Positions 1-8,951 of a stretch of 64,000 nt of DNA are shown in pieces. The stretch comes from Lactobacillus sp. ESL0246 (GTDB lineage Bacteria; Bacillota; Bacilli; Lactobacillales; Lactobacillaceae). How positions within the stretch are numbered: the first letter of the stretch is position 1; every line of letters begins with the position of its first letter. A program made the position numbers and the translations under genes. Location of the stretch: NCBI RefSeq assembly GCF_003692965.1, contig NZ_REHC01000008.1, positions 1 through 64,000 on the forward strand, written 5' to 3'. A model generated the notes under the pieces. The model had not been told where the DNA came from and searched no databases. It saw nothing but the letters and a program-made list of their open reading frames with translations.

Positions 1-2
1 TA

Positions 3-185
3 ATGGAAGGCTTCTTTGGCATTTTAAAGAGAGAAATGTTTTATGGGTTTGAAAAAAATTTTAAGAATCTAACTGAATTAGAACAGGCGATCAGAGAATA
101 TATCGATTATTACAATAATGAAAGAATCAAAATAAAATTAAAAGGACTAGCCCCGATAAAATATCGGGAACTAGTCCTAAGTTAA
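3..185 (+). CDS. IS3-family transposase OrfB, C-terminal part (partial)
   Basis: About 60 residues of the C-terminal end of an rve-type integrase/transposase are visible. The end carries the family pattern of an Ile-Asp-Tyr-Tyr-Asn-Asn-Glu-Arg stretch followed by a Lys-rich turn and the Ala-Pro-Ile-Lys-Tyr-Arg motif (residues about 34-55). The apparent Met at the start is internal; the gene begins upstream of the window, where the DDE catalytic residues would largely lie. The coding end overlaps a strong hairpin (143-178). Confidence 0.75.
   Translation: MEGFFGILKREMFYGFEKNFKNLTELEQAIREYIDYYNNERIKIKLKGLAPIKYRELVLS
143..178. terminator. Hairpin inside the transposase 3' end
   Basis: The arms AGGACTAG (143-150) and CTAGTCCT (171-178) pair and continue inward through CCCGATA/TATCGGG with a one-base bulge. 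The stop codon follows at 183-185. The symmetric stem could act as a terminator or block transcription entering the IS, but it has no clear T-run, so the function is inferred. Confidence 0.45.
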
Positions 186-252
186 AGTTTAATAATCTGT
201 CCTAATTTTAGGGTTCAGATCACTGTTCTTGATGGCTTTTGTTTTAAAATAT

Positions 253-1077
253 TTACTTCTTTTCTTTAGCTTCAAAGTATCTAGTCATTAAAAAGATATT
301 GATGCCCAAAAATATCAGGTCAATCACAACTAATGTTAAAATCACAATTATTAAACTATGAAAAGCATTCTGGATACCATAAAATCCTGAGTTAATAAAT
401 AACTGTCTGAGAAATTGGTTAGCCTTGCTTAATAACCACGCAAGAACCATTATAATTATGAAACGAATTACTTCCATTATCTTTTTACTTGATGATCCAG
501 GAAGAAAATCAAGCAAGGCGCTACTGGAAAAATTAAAGAAGCTAATCAAAAAGTAACCAAGAAATGCAATTAAGATGGCTAATAATATTGCTTCTAACAA
601 AACTGCGATAGTATTAATATCTACATTATGAAGCGAACGTTTAAATTCAGCTATGTTTCTTAGCGTATCAGTATGAAATTGTTTGTTAAGTAAAAATGTT
701 GCACCAAATAATAGAAAGTTTGCCAGAAATTCTAAAATAGAAAAATAAACAACCGCAATAAAAGAACTTAAGGTGTTATCAGCGTATAGTAAACTATCCT
801 TAATCGGTGCTAACCGCCAAGTTTGGTTATTATTAATGTGCTCATTTTTAACACAAGTTACAACATAAAAAATAAGTATAACAAAAAAAGACAGCATTAA
901 AAAAATAGCGCACAAACCTGCAAAAAAATCTTCAGCTTGAGTAGAATTAACAAAAACATGGCCTACAGAAAAAAATGCAATGCCTAACGAACATATAAAT
1001 TGTAAGAGAAGCCATAAAAAGCAATCCTTAGTTTTTTGTTTAAAAAATTCGGTAAACAGTCGGTTAAAAATTGACAT
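253..1077 (-). CDS. ABC transporter membrane subunit (YtrC/D-like)
   Basis: A 274-residue protein with about six hydrophobic segments (near residues 20-45, 50-75, 100-130, 150-180, 200-220 and 245-265) and no catalytic motif. It is the third gene of a GntR / ABC-ATPase / permease operon. Its start codon overlaps the ATPase stop by one base (TAATG on the minus strand), which suggests translational coupling. By position it is the membrane partner of the ATPase at 1077-1781. The substrate cannot be read from sequence; related Ytr-type operons respond to cell-wall-active compounds. Confidence 0.7.
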   Translation of the reverse strand: MSIFNRLFTEFFKQKTKDCFLWLLLQFICSLGIAFFSVGHVFVNSTQAEDFFAGLCAIFLMLSFFVILIFYVVTCVKNEHINNNQTWRLAPIKDSLLYADNTLSSFIAVVYFSILEFLANFLLFGATFLLNKQFHTDTLRNIAEFKRSLHNVDINTIAVLLEAILLAILIAFLGYFLISFFNFSSSALLDFLPGSSSKKIMEVIRFIIIMVLAWLLSKANQFLRQLFINSGFYGIQNAFHSLIIVILTLVVIDLIFLGINIFLMTRYFEAKEKK

Positions 1078-1781
1078 TATTCTTCCTCCCCTTGATAAAG
1101 ACTCTCGTAATATGTCTCTACACTAATGTTCTTTGCTCTTATATCATCCGCAGATTTATGTGTATAGATCGTCTTATTTTTAATAATCACAATTTCATCA
1201 AGTGTTGTTTCAATTTCATTAACAAAATGATCTGAAATTAAAATGGTTGCCTGATCTTCTTTCCAAAGGAGAATTGAATTAATAATTTTTTTACGAGCCA
1301 TTGCATCGATTCCCGAAAAAGGTTCATCTAGCAAATATAGATCAGTTTTACGTGAAAAAGTAAGAGCAATAATTAATTTTTCTCGCATTCCTTTCGACAT
1401 TTGCGATAACCGCATACCTAAATCGAGTTTCATAAATGAACGCAATTGTTCAAATTGTTCGCTGTCAAAATCTTGATAGATTACTTCATAAAAATGTACT
1501 ATCTCATTTATTTTGGTTGACCCACTAAAACCAGTTAAACCATCAGTAAATGACAAGTGCTCTTTTCGTTCGGCTTCACTACTTCTACCGGCAACGGTAA
1601 CTTCTCCTTGATAATTTTTAGCCATGCTGGCAATAATTCGCATGAGTGTTGTTTTACCAGCACCATTTTCACCTAGAAGTGCCACAATCTTGCCAGGCTG
1701 TAATTGTAAGTTAATGTTTTCTAATATTGTTTTATGATTCTTCTTGTAAGTTAAATCTTTAATTTCTAAAAGATTTTCCAT
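1077..1781 (-). CDS. ABC transporter ATP-binding protein (YtrB-like)
   Basis: A 234-residue single-domain ATPase. Walker A reads GENGAGKTT (residues about 36-44), Walker B with the following loop reads LYLLDEPFSG, and the switch region reads ISDHF. The signature is the degenerate MSKGMREK form common in exporters of this subgroup rather than LSGGQ. It pairs with the permease at 253-1077 and lies 4 bases downstream of the GntR gene, so the three genes are probably co-transcribed. It should power export or sensing of an unknown, possibly antibiotic-like, substrate. Confidence 0.8.
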   Translation of the reverse strand: MENLLEIKDLTYKKNHKTILENINLQLQPGKIVALLGENGAGKTTLMRIIASMAKNYQGEVTVAGRSSEAERKEHLSFTDGLTGFSGSTKINEIVHFYEVIYQDFDSEQFEQLRSFMKLDLGMRLSQMSKGMREKLIIALTFSRKTDLYLLDEPFSGIDAMARKKIINSILLWKEDQATILISDHFVNEIETTLDEIVIIKNKTIYTHKSADDIRAKNISVETYYESLYQGEEE

Positions 1782-1785
1782 GATT

Positions 1786-2145
1786 TTACTCCCTATTTAA
1801 ATATCGTGTTAAAGATATTGTGATTTCTTTGTTAGTAAGTCCTAAAGCTGCCATATTGTCAACAAATTTATCTAACTCTTCTTCAATTAATTCCTGTTTA
1901 GTCTTTTTTAGCAGTTTAGTATCTTCGGTCACAAAATTACCTTCGCCTCTTTTAGTAAATAAAATTCCTTCAGTGTTCATTTGCTGCAGAGCACGTTGCA
2001 CTGTATTGACATTAACTGTTAGTAAAACAGCTAATTCACGTACAGAAGGGATTTTACTACCTGGTTGCAATTTACCGGTAATAATCTGCCGATAAAGATA
2101 CTGTTTGATTTGAAGATAAATAGGGATATTATCTTTAAATTCCAC
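1786..2145 (-). CDS. GntR-family transcriptional regulator (YtrA type)
   Basis: A 119-residue protein with an N-terminal winged helix (residues about 10-75, containing the pattern IPSVRELA and the recognition region VNTVQRALQQ) and only about 45 residues after it, the short architecture of the YtrA subfamily. The start is a GTG preceded by GGATGGTGGAG. It heads the ABC operon and by family precedent represses it. A candidate promoter lies at 2191-2219. Confidence 0.85.
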   Translation of the reverse strand: MEFKDNIPIYLQIKQYLYRQIITGKLQPGSKIPSVRELAVLLTVNVNTVQRALQQMNTEGILFTKRGEGNFVTEDTKLLKKTKQELIEEELDKFVDNMAALGLTNKEITISLTRYLNRE

Positions 2146-2190
2146 AACTCCACCATCCTTTTTTATACTGTATCACACTTCTAACACACG

Positions 2191-2219
2191 ATGATAACGC
2201 ACATTATTAGTTTATGCAA
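2191..2219 (-). promoter_or_regulatory. Candidate promoter of the GntR/ABC operon
   Basis: On the minus strand TTGCAT (2214-2219) and TATCAT (2191-2196) are 17 bases apart, upstream of the GTG start of the regulator. The spacing is ideal but both hexamers deviate from consensus. GntR autoregulation from the 2150-2190 segment is plausible; no clear operator was identified. Confidence 0.35.
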
Positions 2220-2389
2220 TATTTAAGTTGGCTTTTTATAGTTTTTTGTCATAATTAACATATTAAAGGTCTAATAAGACTTTAGCTTTGCAATAGGAAA
2301 AGAGATAAATAAGCAAGAATATTAGGTCAGTACTAACAATCTGTACACCAGCCATGGTGTAAGTGCCTAAAAAGCAATCACTTCATCAG

Positions 2390-2775
2390 CTAAAAAATAT
2401 ATCTAAATCCAATAAAGGCAACTAACCCATTAAGCAGGCTAATAATCATCGTTGATAGAAAGAGTATTAAATTAGCAGTTGCGGCTATTCTGCGCAATTT
2501 CTTTTTACTATAACCAATGTTAACGAGAAACTTAAATTCCTTAATTACCTCAATGTTCTCCATAATTGTCGTAAACAACCAATGAAAATAAAGAACAAAA
2601 CAGAAATCAGGGCTTGTATTAAAAATCTAGAACTATTATATTTAGCAACATCTCTATTTTTTTGAGATGAACTTATGAAGTTGATATTTATGTGCTTAAG
2701 CTCTTGGTAAAGTTGCTTACTATTGCATAAGTTAGTCTCATTAATCGTATGAATCATTTGACTAGAATGGAACAC
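2390..2775 (-). pseudogene. Remnant of an FtsX/BceB-type ABC permease, C-terminal part
   Basis: Two overlapping reading frames (2545-2775 and 2390-2578) together spell the C-terminus of a BceB-like permease: a polar segment, a hydrophobic segment (VLFFIFIG), then after a frame change FTTIMENIEVIKEFKFL, an IGYSKKKLRRI stretch and a final hydrophobic span. That order is typical of FtsX-domain bacitracin-exporter-like permeases. The frame break near 2560-2580 and the absence of the N-terminal approximately 500 residues indicate a decayed fragment. No partner ATPase is adjacent. Confidence 0.55.
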
Positions 2776-3010
2776 TAGGATTTTTTAATAACTTTTTCGT
2801 TGTTTCACAACTATGTAGAATTAGCACTTTAAAGAAAAAAATGCCCGTAAAACCATTTAAATCAATGATTGTATGAGCAATTTTTGCTTTCTATAGTAGA
2901 TGTGTATAATTATCTGTGTTTTTCGTAAATCAAGCTTTGCTTGATATAAAAGCATTTTTTAAATTTAATTATTTTGCCAAGTAAGCGTATTCTATACAAA
3001 ATTTGTTTCA

Positions 3011-4252
3011 CTACTTATTATTGATAGCATTTAATGTAGCCATTTTCACCATAACGTCTACTGCCTTATACATTGATTCTAAGACAGTGTATTCATAGCG
3101 ACCATGCATGTTTTCTTCACCAGCAAATAAATTTGGACATGGCAGACCCATATAAGTTAACTGAGACCCATCAGTTCCACCTCGAACGGGATCTTCATTA
3201 ATTGGTAATCCCTCACTTTTGTAGGCCTCACGTGCTAAATTGACAATATCCATTCGTTTTGCCAATTCATCAGCCATATTGTAGTATTGATCCCACATTT
3301 TTAGTTTTATCCGCTCTGTACCAAATTTTTCATTCATTTTAGTAACAATCTCTTTGATTAGAGCTTTTCGTTTTTCTAAACCATCGCGTTCAAAATCACG
3401 AATAATGTAATCTAAGTGAGCATTATCGACCGTTCCCTTAAAATTCATTAAATGAAAGAATCCTTGTCTACCTTCAGTTTTTTCAGGAACTTCCTCATGA
3501 GGTAATTGATTATGGAAGTCGATTCCAATTTGAATTGCATTAATCATTTGCCCCTTTGCTACTGCAGGATGAACATTGACGCCTTGAATATCAAGTTCGA
3601 ATTGTGCTGCTGAAAAAGTTCCCCAATCAAGTTTTCCCGGTGCCTCACCATCTACAGTAAAGGCAAAATCAGCGCCAAATTCATCAACATCGAAATGACT
3701 TGCTCCAGTACCGATTTCTTCATCTGGGGTAAAAGCCAATCGAATTTTGCCGTGTTTAATTTCTGGATGATTCAAAAGATATTCTGCAAAGGTTACAAGT
3801 TCTGCGACACCACATTTATCATCCCCACCTAGTAAAGTATCACCTGAAGCCGTAATAATTGTTTGACCCTGATAATTTTTAAGGTTTGGAAAAACTTCTG
3901 GATTAAGATAAAATTCAGAATCACCTAATTTAATTTTAGATTTTCCATCATAGTTTCTATGAATTTGTGGGTTAACATTTTCGGAATTAAAGTCAGCGGT
4001 GTCACTATGTGCGAGAAATCCCATTACGGGAACATCATAATCAATGGTTGCGGGTAACTCTGCGATTACGCAACCTGACTTTTGGTTATAATGGACATCA
4101 TTTAAACCTAAGGTTTTAAGATCTGTCATGATTACTTGTTTTTGAAAATCTTCCTCACGTTTAGTAGACGGGAAACGAGAAGAATGTTCATCAGAACGTG
4201 AATTAACTTGAACGTACTTTAAAAATCTTGGTAATAAGTTTGGATATTCCAT
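3011..4252 (-). CDS. pepT: Tripeptide aminopeptidase PepT
   Basis: A 413-residue M20-family metallopeptidase that removes the N-terminal residue of tripeptides in the cytoplasm. Visible motifs are AHSDTADF (His82), LGGDDKCG (around Asp144), PDEEIG (Glu178/179) and a C-terminal zinc-ligand region FAGEENMHGRYE. Length matches the family. AAAGGAG precedes the ATG. In lactobacilli this enzyme supports peptide-based nitrogen nutrition. It stands 12 bases downstream of the NIF3-family gene, so it may be the last gene of the trmK-NIF3-pepT transcript. Confidence 0.95.
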   Translation of the reverse strand: MEYPNLLPRFLKYVQVNSRSDEHSSRFPSTKREEDFQKQVIMTDLKTLGLNDVHYNQKSGCVIAELPATIDYDVPVMGFLAHSDTADFNSENVNPQIHRNYDGKSKIKLGDSEFYLNPEVFPNLKNYQGQTIITASGDTLLGGDDKCGVAELVTFAEYLLNHPEIKHGKIRLAFTPDEEIGTGASHFDVDEFGADFAFTVDGEAPGKLDWGTFSAAQFELDIQGVNVHPAVAKGQMINAIQIGIDFHNQLPHEEVPEKTEGRQGFFHLMNFKGTVDNAHLDYIIRDFERDGLEKRKALIKEIVTKMNEKFGTERIKLKMWDQYYNMADELAKRMDIVNLAREAYKSEGLPINEDPVRGGTDGSQLTYMGLPCPNLFAGEENMHGRYEYTVLESMYKAVDVMVKMATLNAINNK

Positions 4253-4264
4253 GGTTCTCCTTTA

Positions 4265-5062
4265 TTAAAATAAATCTTGAAATGGATTTGTGGAAACTAC
4301 AGATTTATCAATTTGAATATTCCAGTTGTTTTCATCATTCCATTGGTTTAGTTTTTCATACATTTTATCTTTAAACAGCTTTTCAGTATAATGCCCCGGA
4401 TCAACAACTGTTAATCCAGAAGAAATCATATCATGTCCCGTATGATAGTAAACATCTCCAGTAATGAAGGCATCAAGCTTTTCTTTTACAGCTTGGTGCC
4501 AGTATTTGCTACCATCACCACAGATAAAACCAACAGTTGAAATCATTTTAGTCGGTTCAGCGGTAATTAATCTTACCATGTTGATTTTCATTTTATACTT
4601 AACATAATAAGCAAAATCATGCGCTGAAAAAGAGTGAGCTAACTTTCCTTTGCGTCCAATGGCAATTCCATCATCATCCAAACAAAATGGTTCGATTTCT
4701 TTTAATCCCAGTTCTTCTGCTTGCCAATCACTTGAACCATCCTGTGCTTTATCGGAATTAGTATGAATTGAATAAATTGTAATCCCATGTTTGATAATTT
4801 TGGCGTACATTTCATTTTGCGGATTGGCAAAATTGAGGTTAACTGCGGGATGGAACATTACTGGATGATGACTAATAATAAAATTAATTCCCTTGTCGAT
4901 AGCTTCATCAACTACTTGAGGTCTTACATCAAGAGTAGTCATTAATCCGGTAACTGTCTGATTAAGTGAACCAATCTGTATGCCAACTGGATCTCCGCTA
5001 CTTGCAATTTCTTCTGGAAAATATTGTCTTAAAACTGTCACAATATCAATAACTTTAGTCAT
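4265..5062 (-). CDS. NIF3-family dinuclear metal-centre protein
   Basis: A 265-residue member of the NIF3 (YqfO/YbgI) family. Metal-ligand motifs are visible: SHHPVMFHP near residue 64 and IHTNSDKAQDG near residue 99, with a C-terminal VVDPGHYTEK. It is the short form, without the extra inserted domain seen in the Bacillus subtilis YqfO protein. The start overlaps the trmK stop by 8 bases, and this trmK-NIF3 pair is widely conserved in Firmicutes. The biochemical function is not firmly established; a GTP cyclohydrolase-like or metal-dependent hydrolase role has been proposed for relatives. Confidence 0.85.
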   Translation of the reverse strand: MTKVIDIVTVLRQYFPEEIASSGDPVGIQIGSLNQTVTGLMTTLDVRPQVVDEAIDKGINFIISHHPVMFHPAVNLNFANPQNEMYAKIIKHGITIYSIHTNSDKAQDGSSDWQAEELGLKEIEPFCLDDDGIAIGRKGKLAHSFSAHDFAYYVKYKMKINMVRLITAEPTKMISTVGFICGDGSKYWHQAVKEKLDAFITGDVYYHTGHDMISSGLTVVDPGHYTEKLFKDKMYEKLNQWNDENNWNIQIDKSVVSTNPFQDLF

Positions 5063-5738
5063 TTAGTTCGCCTTCAATCATCCTTATTTCATTTTTAATT
5101 CGTTGAATGTGCGTTAAATCCTTTTTCTTAGCCTTATTTAAATTAGTTAGTAGTTTTTTTTGATACAGTAACTGTCCTCGCCATTTTTGATAAAAAATGG
5201 CATTTTTGTTTTTTAAAATTATTGGTCCGAAATATAATTGCTCTCTTGTTAATAATTCTTTTTTCTTAATTTTTATTGCTTTAATTAATTCGTAAATGTG
5301 CCCTGCTTCAGCAATAATTTGTTCATCTTGAATAAGATAATAATGCTCAATTAGCCACTCACGAACACCACATTCACCAATATTTGGCTCTAAAATTAGA
5401 GTATCAAAACTTAAATCATTTTCCCAAGAATTATTTAAAATTTGGGTCATGAGTTTTCCGCCCATCCCAGCAATTACCACAGTATCAATCTGATCTTCTT
5501 TAGTAATCGTGTCAAGCCCTGCACCTAAGCGTGGTTCAATCTTTTTTTCAAGTCCTGCCTCTACAATATCTTGCTTTGCATTGGCTAATGGTCCAGCAGC
5601 AATATCACTAGCAATGGCAAAATTAATTTTGCCAGATTTAACTAATTCAATTGGTAAATAGGCATGATCGGTACCAATATCGGCAACCCTACTACCTACA
5701 TCTACCATGTTAGCTAACGTATTCAAACGTAAATTCAC
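5055..5738 (-). CDS. trmK: tRNA (adenine22-N1)-methyltransferase TrmK
   Basis: A 227-residue SAM-dependent methyltransferase that makes m1A22 in tRNA. The SAM-binding loop reads VADIGTDHAYLP (residues about 18-29) and a second conserved motif reads VVIAGMGGKL (about 87-96), followed by LEPN, all typical of the TrmK/YqfN family. It is translationally coupled to the downstream NIF3 gene. Confidence 0.88.
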   Translation of the reverse strand: MNLRLNTLANMVDVGSRVADIGTDHAYLPIELVKSGKINFAIASDIAAGPLANAKQDIVEAGLEKKIEPRLGAGLDTITKEDQIDTVVIAGMGGKLMTQILNNSWENDLSFDTLILEPNIGECGVREWLIEHYYLIQDEQIIAEAGHIYELIKAIKIKKKELLTREQLYFGPIILKNKNAIFYQKWRGQLLYQKKLLTNLNKAKKKDLTHIQRIKNEIRMIEGELND

Positions 5739-5845
5739 TTTCCACCCTACTTTCTGTATACTGAAATTTTAGCACATTACTTAAGTTGTTTTAATAATTA
5801 AATGTTTTTTAAAATTAATGAATTTAATTAAAAATCAATCTTTAC

Positions 5846-5883
5846 CAAAAAGCTTCATTTTGAGTTTAATTCAAAATGAAGCT
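5846..5883 (-). terminator. Intrinsic terminator of the broken ABC operon
   Basis: AGCTTCATTTTGA (5851-5863) and its complement ending at 5883 form a 13-bp stem with a short loop. On the minus strand it is followed by TTTTT. It lies just past the end of the permease gene (5919). Confidence 0.75.
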
Positions 5884-5918
5884 AATAAAGAATAATTTAA
5901 TATGAATACTTATACGAA

Positions 5919-7442
5919 TTATTTGCTTAACTGCTTTAAGCTATATTTTATTAAAAATAAAACTAGTGTTACACCAAGATATATTAACCAAACTGATGAA
6001 TTTAGCCTATTTATGGGTAACAAGTTAGTAATCCCATTTAGATATATAAAGCAAAAAATGACCATTAAAAAGATAAACATCCGGTTACTTCTAGTTATTA
6101 ATCCTAAAACTTGTGCTAGCATACAAATCATAATGCTAAAACATGTTAGTAATAAAGCAATATAACTTGACTTTATCATGAAAGGTAAAAGCAAGATTAG
6201 TGTAAATGTTAAACTAGCTACATATTCAAAAATTTGTTGCTTATTTTGTGCTTTAGGAATCGTTATCAGCCATTGATAGGAACCAGATTGAGTAATTTGT
6301 GAACCTAAATTACTTAGTAATGGTAATTCTGTTAATAAAATTAAAGGTAAAATTATTAATTGCTTTATGGTTAATGAACTAAACCATGCTGTTAACCACA
6401 AAATAATTAATGCAAGTTTATTATAAATAGATAACGGTCTCCATAATAAAGCAAACGAAGTCTTTAATAAACTACTACTAGCCGATTTTGAATGGATTTT
6501 AGAATTAATTGTTTTCAATTTACGATGATCGTGAATTAAGTTAATAGGGATTAAATTGTTACGAATTTTATTTGAGTATCTATGAGGAGAAAAAATAAAA
6601 CCTGCTAAAATTAGCATTACAATACAAATTATGAGCTGAATAATAAAAATTAGTAGATCTTGATGAGTAAATTTAATCGGTTGAAAAAATAAAGTCTGCT
6701 TTCCTGTTCCTTTAAAATTTCCTGAACTAAATAGCATTGTTTGCTTTAATGGTTGCCCTACCGTCTTAGCGCAAGTATCTTGAATCATTTTGAATAAATA
6801 GGAGCTACCAGATGGATTAATTATCTTTAAAAAAAGGGAATTATAATTTTCGATACTAACTCCATAACAAATTAATGAAAAAAAGCTAACAAGAATTATT
6901 CCTAGATTACCTCTTAGAAAAGGAACAATTTCTGTAAATATAGCAAGCATCGAAATTATAAAAATACAAGGTAGTAAAGTTAAAAATGGCGTTAAGAATT
7001 GATAAAAGTCAATAAATTTTCCTGGGAATTGTAAAATCACCATTATAATTTTTCCTAATATGATAATAATCCAGAGAATAAATAAAAGTAAACAATTCGC
7101 CAAAAATTTTCCACCAATGTACTTAATTTTAGAAAATAAAACTGACGCTAATATAACATTAGTATGATTTTGATAATCAATTCCAATTGTATTTTTTAAA
7201 AACAGGTAACTAATAATTGGTAAAAACAAACCTAATACTAACACTACACTAACCGGAACCCAACTGGGATTGCTTGCTTGAATAAATACATTCGGCTCAA
7301 GTACAAATACCTTAATTGGACCTTTAATTCTTGGATATCCAATAACTGCTGCGATTAAGGCCAAGATTATTAGAGCCCAATATGATAAGCATCGACTTCG
7401 TTCTAAAAATGTAGCTTTAACAATTCTAGTCAAACTGATCAC
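5919..7442 (-). CDS. ABC-2-like transporter permease, 507 residues
   Basis: A large hydrophobic protein with roughly twelve membrane segments in two halves separated by a basic loop (residues about 285-325). No recognisable substrate motif. Its start overlaps the end of the preceding ATPase gene by 17 bases, the typical arrangement of an ATPase-permease pair. Because that ATPase gene is frameshifted, this permease may have no working energy source unless the frameshift is an assembly error or is bypassed. Function unknown; a peptide, lipid or lantibiotic immunity role is possible. Confidence 0.65.
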   Translation of the reverse strand: MISLTRIVKATFLERSRCLSYWALIILALIAAVIGYPRIKGPIKVFVLEPNVFIQASNPSWVPVSVVLVLGLFLPIISYLFLKNTIGIDYQNHTNVILASVLFSKIKYIGGKFLANCLLLFILWIIIILGKIIMVILQFPGKFIDFYQFLTPFLTLLPCIFIISMLAIFTEIVPFLRGNLGIILVSFFSLICYGVSIENYNSLFLKIINPSGSSYLFKMIQDTCAKTVGQPLKQTMLFSSGNFKGTGKQTLFFQPIKFTHQDLLIFIIQLIICIVMLILAGFIFSPHRYSNKIRNNLIPINLIHDHRKLKTINSKIHSKSASSSLLKTSFALLWRPLSIYNKLALIILWLTAWFSSLTIKQLIILPLILLTELPLLSNLGSQITQSGSYQWLITIPKAQNKQQIFEYVASLTFTLILLLPFMIKSSYIALLLTCFSIMICMLAQVLGLITRSNRMFIFLMVIFCFIYLNGITNLLPINRLNSSVWLIYLGVTLVLFLIKYSLKQLSK

Positions 7443-8300
7443 CGCTTTCTAAAATAGCCAGACTGGCATCTTCTAAGCGTGGTGTTACATTAACGGCTTC
7501 TGCATTAGGTTTAGATTGAGAGATTACTCTAATATGAACACCATCAATTTCTTGCGTAATAGAACTAACTTTTTCTAGTTGATTAAGAACCTGATTAACT
7601 GGAGCAGTATATTCCGAAACTGAATTTGTTACCCTTTGTAAAAGTCCCTCCGGTGAACCTGTATATAAAATTTGACCCTCTTTCAAAACAATAATTTTAG
7701 AAGCAACTGCTTCTATATCAGAAATAATGTGAGTTGATAAAATAACAATATGATTAACAGCCATACCTGCCAAAACATTCCTAATAGTTACTCTTTCTAA
7801 TGGATCTAACCCGCCTGTAGGTTCATCAACAATAATTACTTTTGGATCACCTAGTAATGTGGCGGCTATACCTACTCTTTGTCTCATACCGCCAGAAAAG
7901 TCGGCCAATTTTGTATTTCCTGCATTAATCAAATGAAATTTAGTTAGTAAATTTTCAATATTACTTCGTGCTTGTTTTTTAGAAATTCCTTTAAGAGCAG
8001 CAATGTATTTTGCAAATATTCAATTGCTGTTAAATGTGGATAATACGGAACTTGCTGTGGTAAATATCCTAATGAAATTCGCATCTTTTTGGGGTATTTA
8101 ACAATGTCTGCTCCATCTAGAAATATATTTCCTTTTTCAGGTTTCAAAATAGTTGAAATTATACGCAGCAAGGTTGATTTTCCAGAACCATTTGGACCAA
8201 TTAGTCCTATGAGCCCACCTGAATGTAAATTCAGGTTAATATTATCAAGTATTAGCTTTTGATCAAACCTTAACGATACATTTTTGATATTTAACTCCAT
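7426..8300 (-). pseudogene. ABC transporter ATPase, interrupted by a frameshift
   Basis: The N-terminal half starts at ATG 8300 (preceded by GGAGGAATTGACT) and carries Walker A GPNGSGKST and the Q-loop LGYLPQQ. It then leaves frame near 8014-8018. The other frame continues as YIAALKGISKKQA and runs into the signature FSGGMRQR, Walker B VIIVDEPTGGLD and the H-loop STH. Loss of one T from a run (minus strand TTTT to TTT) would explain the break. Restored, the protein would be about 290 residues. Either a real pseudogene or a homopolymer sequencing error. Confidence 0.75.
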
Positions 8301-8493
8301 AGTCAATTCCTCCAAATGTACAAATTTAATACGGTTTTATATATTGTATTACTATTCTATTATAGTACAAAGTACAAATTGTTAATAGAGTTATTGAGTG
8401 TATGTAAATTAATGTATTATAAATTTACCTGGTTAATCTTTCATCTTTTTTATATAATAAATTCAATAAAAAGATAAAAGGAAGTTACACAAA

Positions 8494-8934
8494 ATGAATA
8501 GAACTGAAAGAGTAACATTAACAAATATGTGTATGATTAAAAATAATCAAAAAATATTAGTGATTAATCGTAACGATCCAACGTGGCCTGGACTCACTTT
8601 TCCAGGCGGACATGTTGAAGCGCATGAATCATTTCACGACTCGGTTATCCGAGAGATTAAAGAAGAAACTAATTTAACAATTAAGAAGCCACATTTAGTG
8701 GGAATTAAACAGTTTTATGACGATAATAATAATCGCTATATCGTCTTTTTTTATATTGCTACAAAGTTTAGTGGTCAGCTAAAAGCATCAAAAGAAGGAG
8801 AGCTTATCTGGATGACAAAAAAAGAATTGCAACAAGAAAAGCTTGCATATAACTTTGACCGCGATTTAAAAGTTTATTTTAATAATGATATTGATGAACA
8901 TTTACTTGATGGCAAGTGTGATGAACTGTTTTAA
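8494..8934 (+). CDS. Nudix hydrolase (MutT/8-oxo-dGTPase type)
   Basis: A 146-residue protein with an intact Nudix box at residues 39-61: Gly39, the Glu-rich REIKEET core and the closing Asn-Leu fit GX5EX7REUXEEXGU except that the usual Gly before the last hydrophobic residue is Asn. Such enzymes hydrolyse nucleoside diphosphates linked to another moiety; several close relatives are annotated as 8-oxo-dGTP diphosphatases, but substrate is not determined by the box. RBS AAGGAAG precedes the ATG. The CPBP protease gene follows after 17 bases and is probably co-transcribed. Confidence 0.8.
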   Translation: MNRTERVTLTNMCMIKNNQKILVINRNDPTWPGLTFPGGHVEAHESFHDSVIREIKEETNLTIKKPHLVGIKQFYDDNNNRYIVFFYIATKFSGQLKASKEGELIWMTKKELQQEKLAYNFDRDLKVYFNNDIDEHLLDGKCDELF

Positions 8935-8951
8935 GTCTAGAAAGGTTTTTA

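Larger units (their letters stand above)
1..222 (+). mobile_element. IS3-family element, right end only
   Basis: The element enters from the left edge. It holds the end of the transposase and a terminal sequence at about 190-222 that, read from its outer tip on the minus strand, begins TGATCTGAACCC, the TG...CA style end of IS3-family elements of the IS150 group. The left end lies outside the window, so completeness and target duplication cannot be judged. The permease gene on the opposite strand ends 31 bases further on. Confidence 0.7.

Noticed and set aside
5902-6165. 87-residue ORF on the plus strand
   Set aside because: It is antisense to the ABC permease 5919-7442 and has no RBS or recognisable domain.
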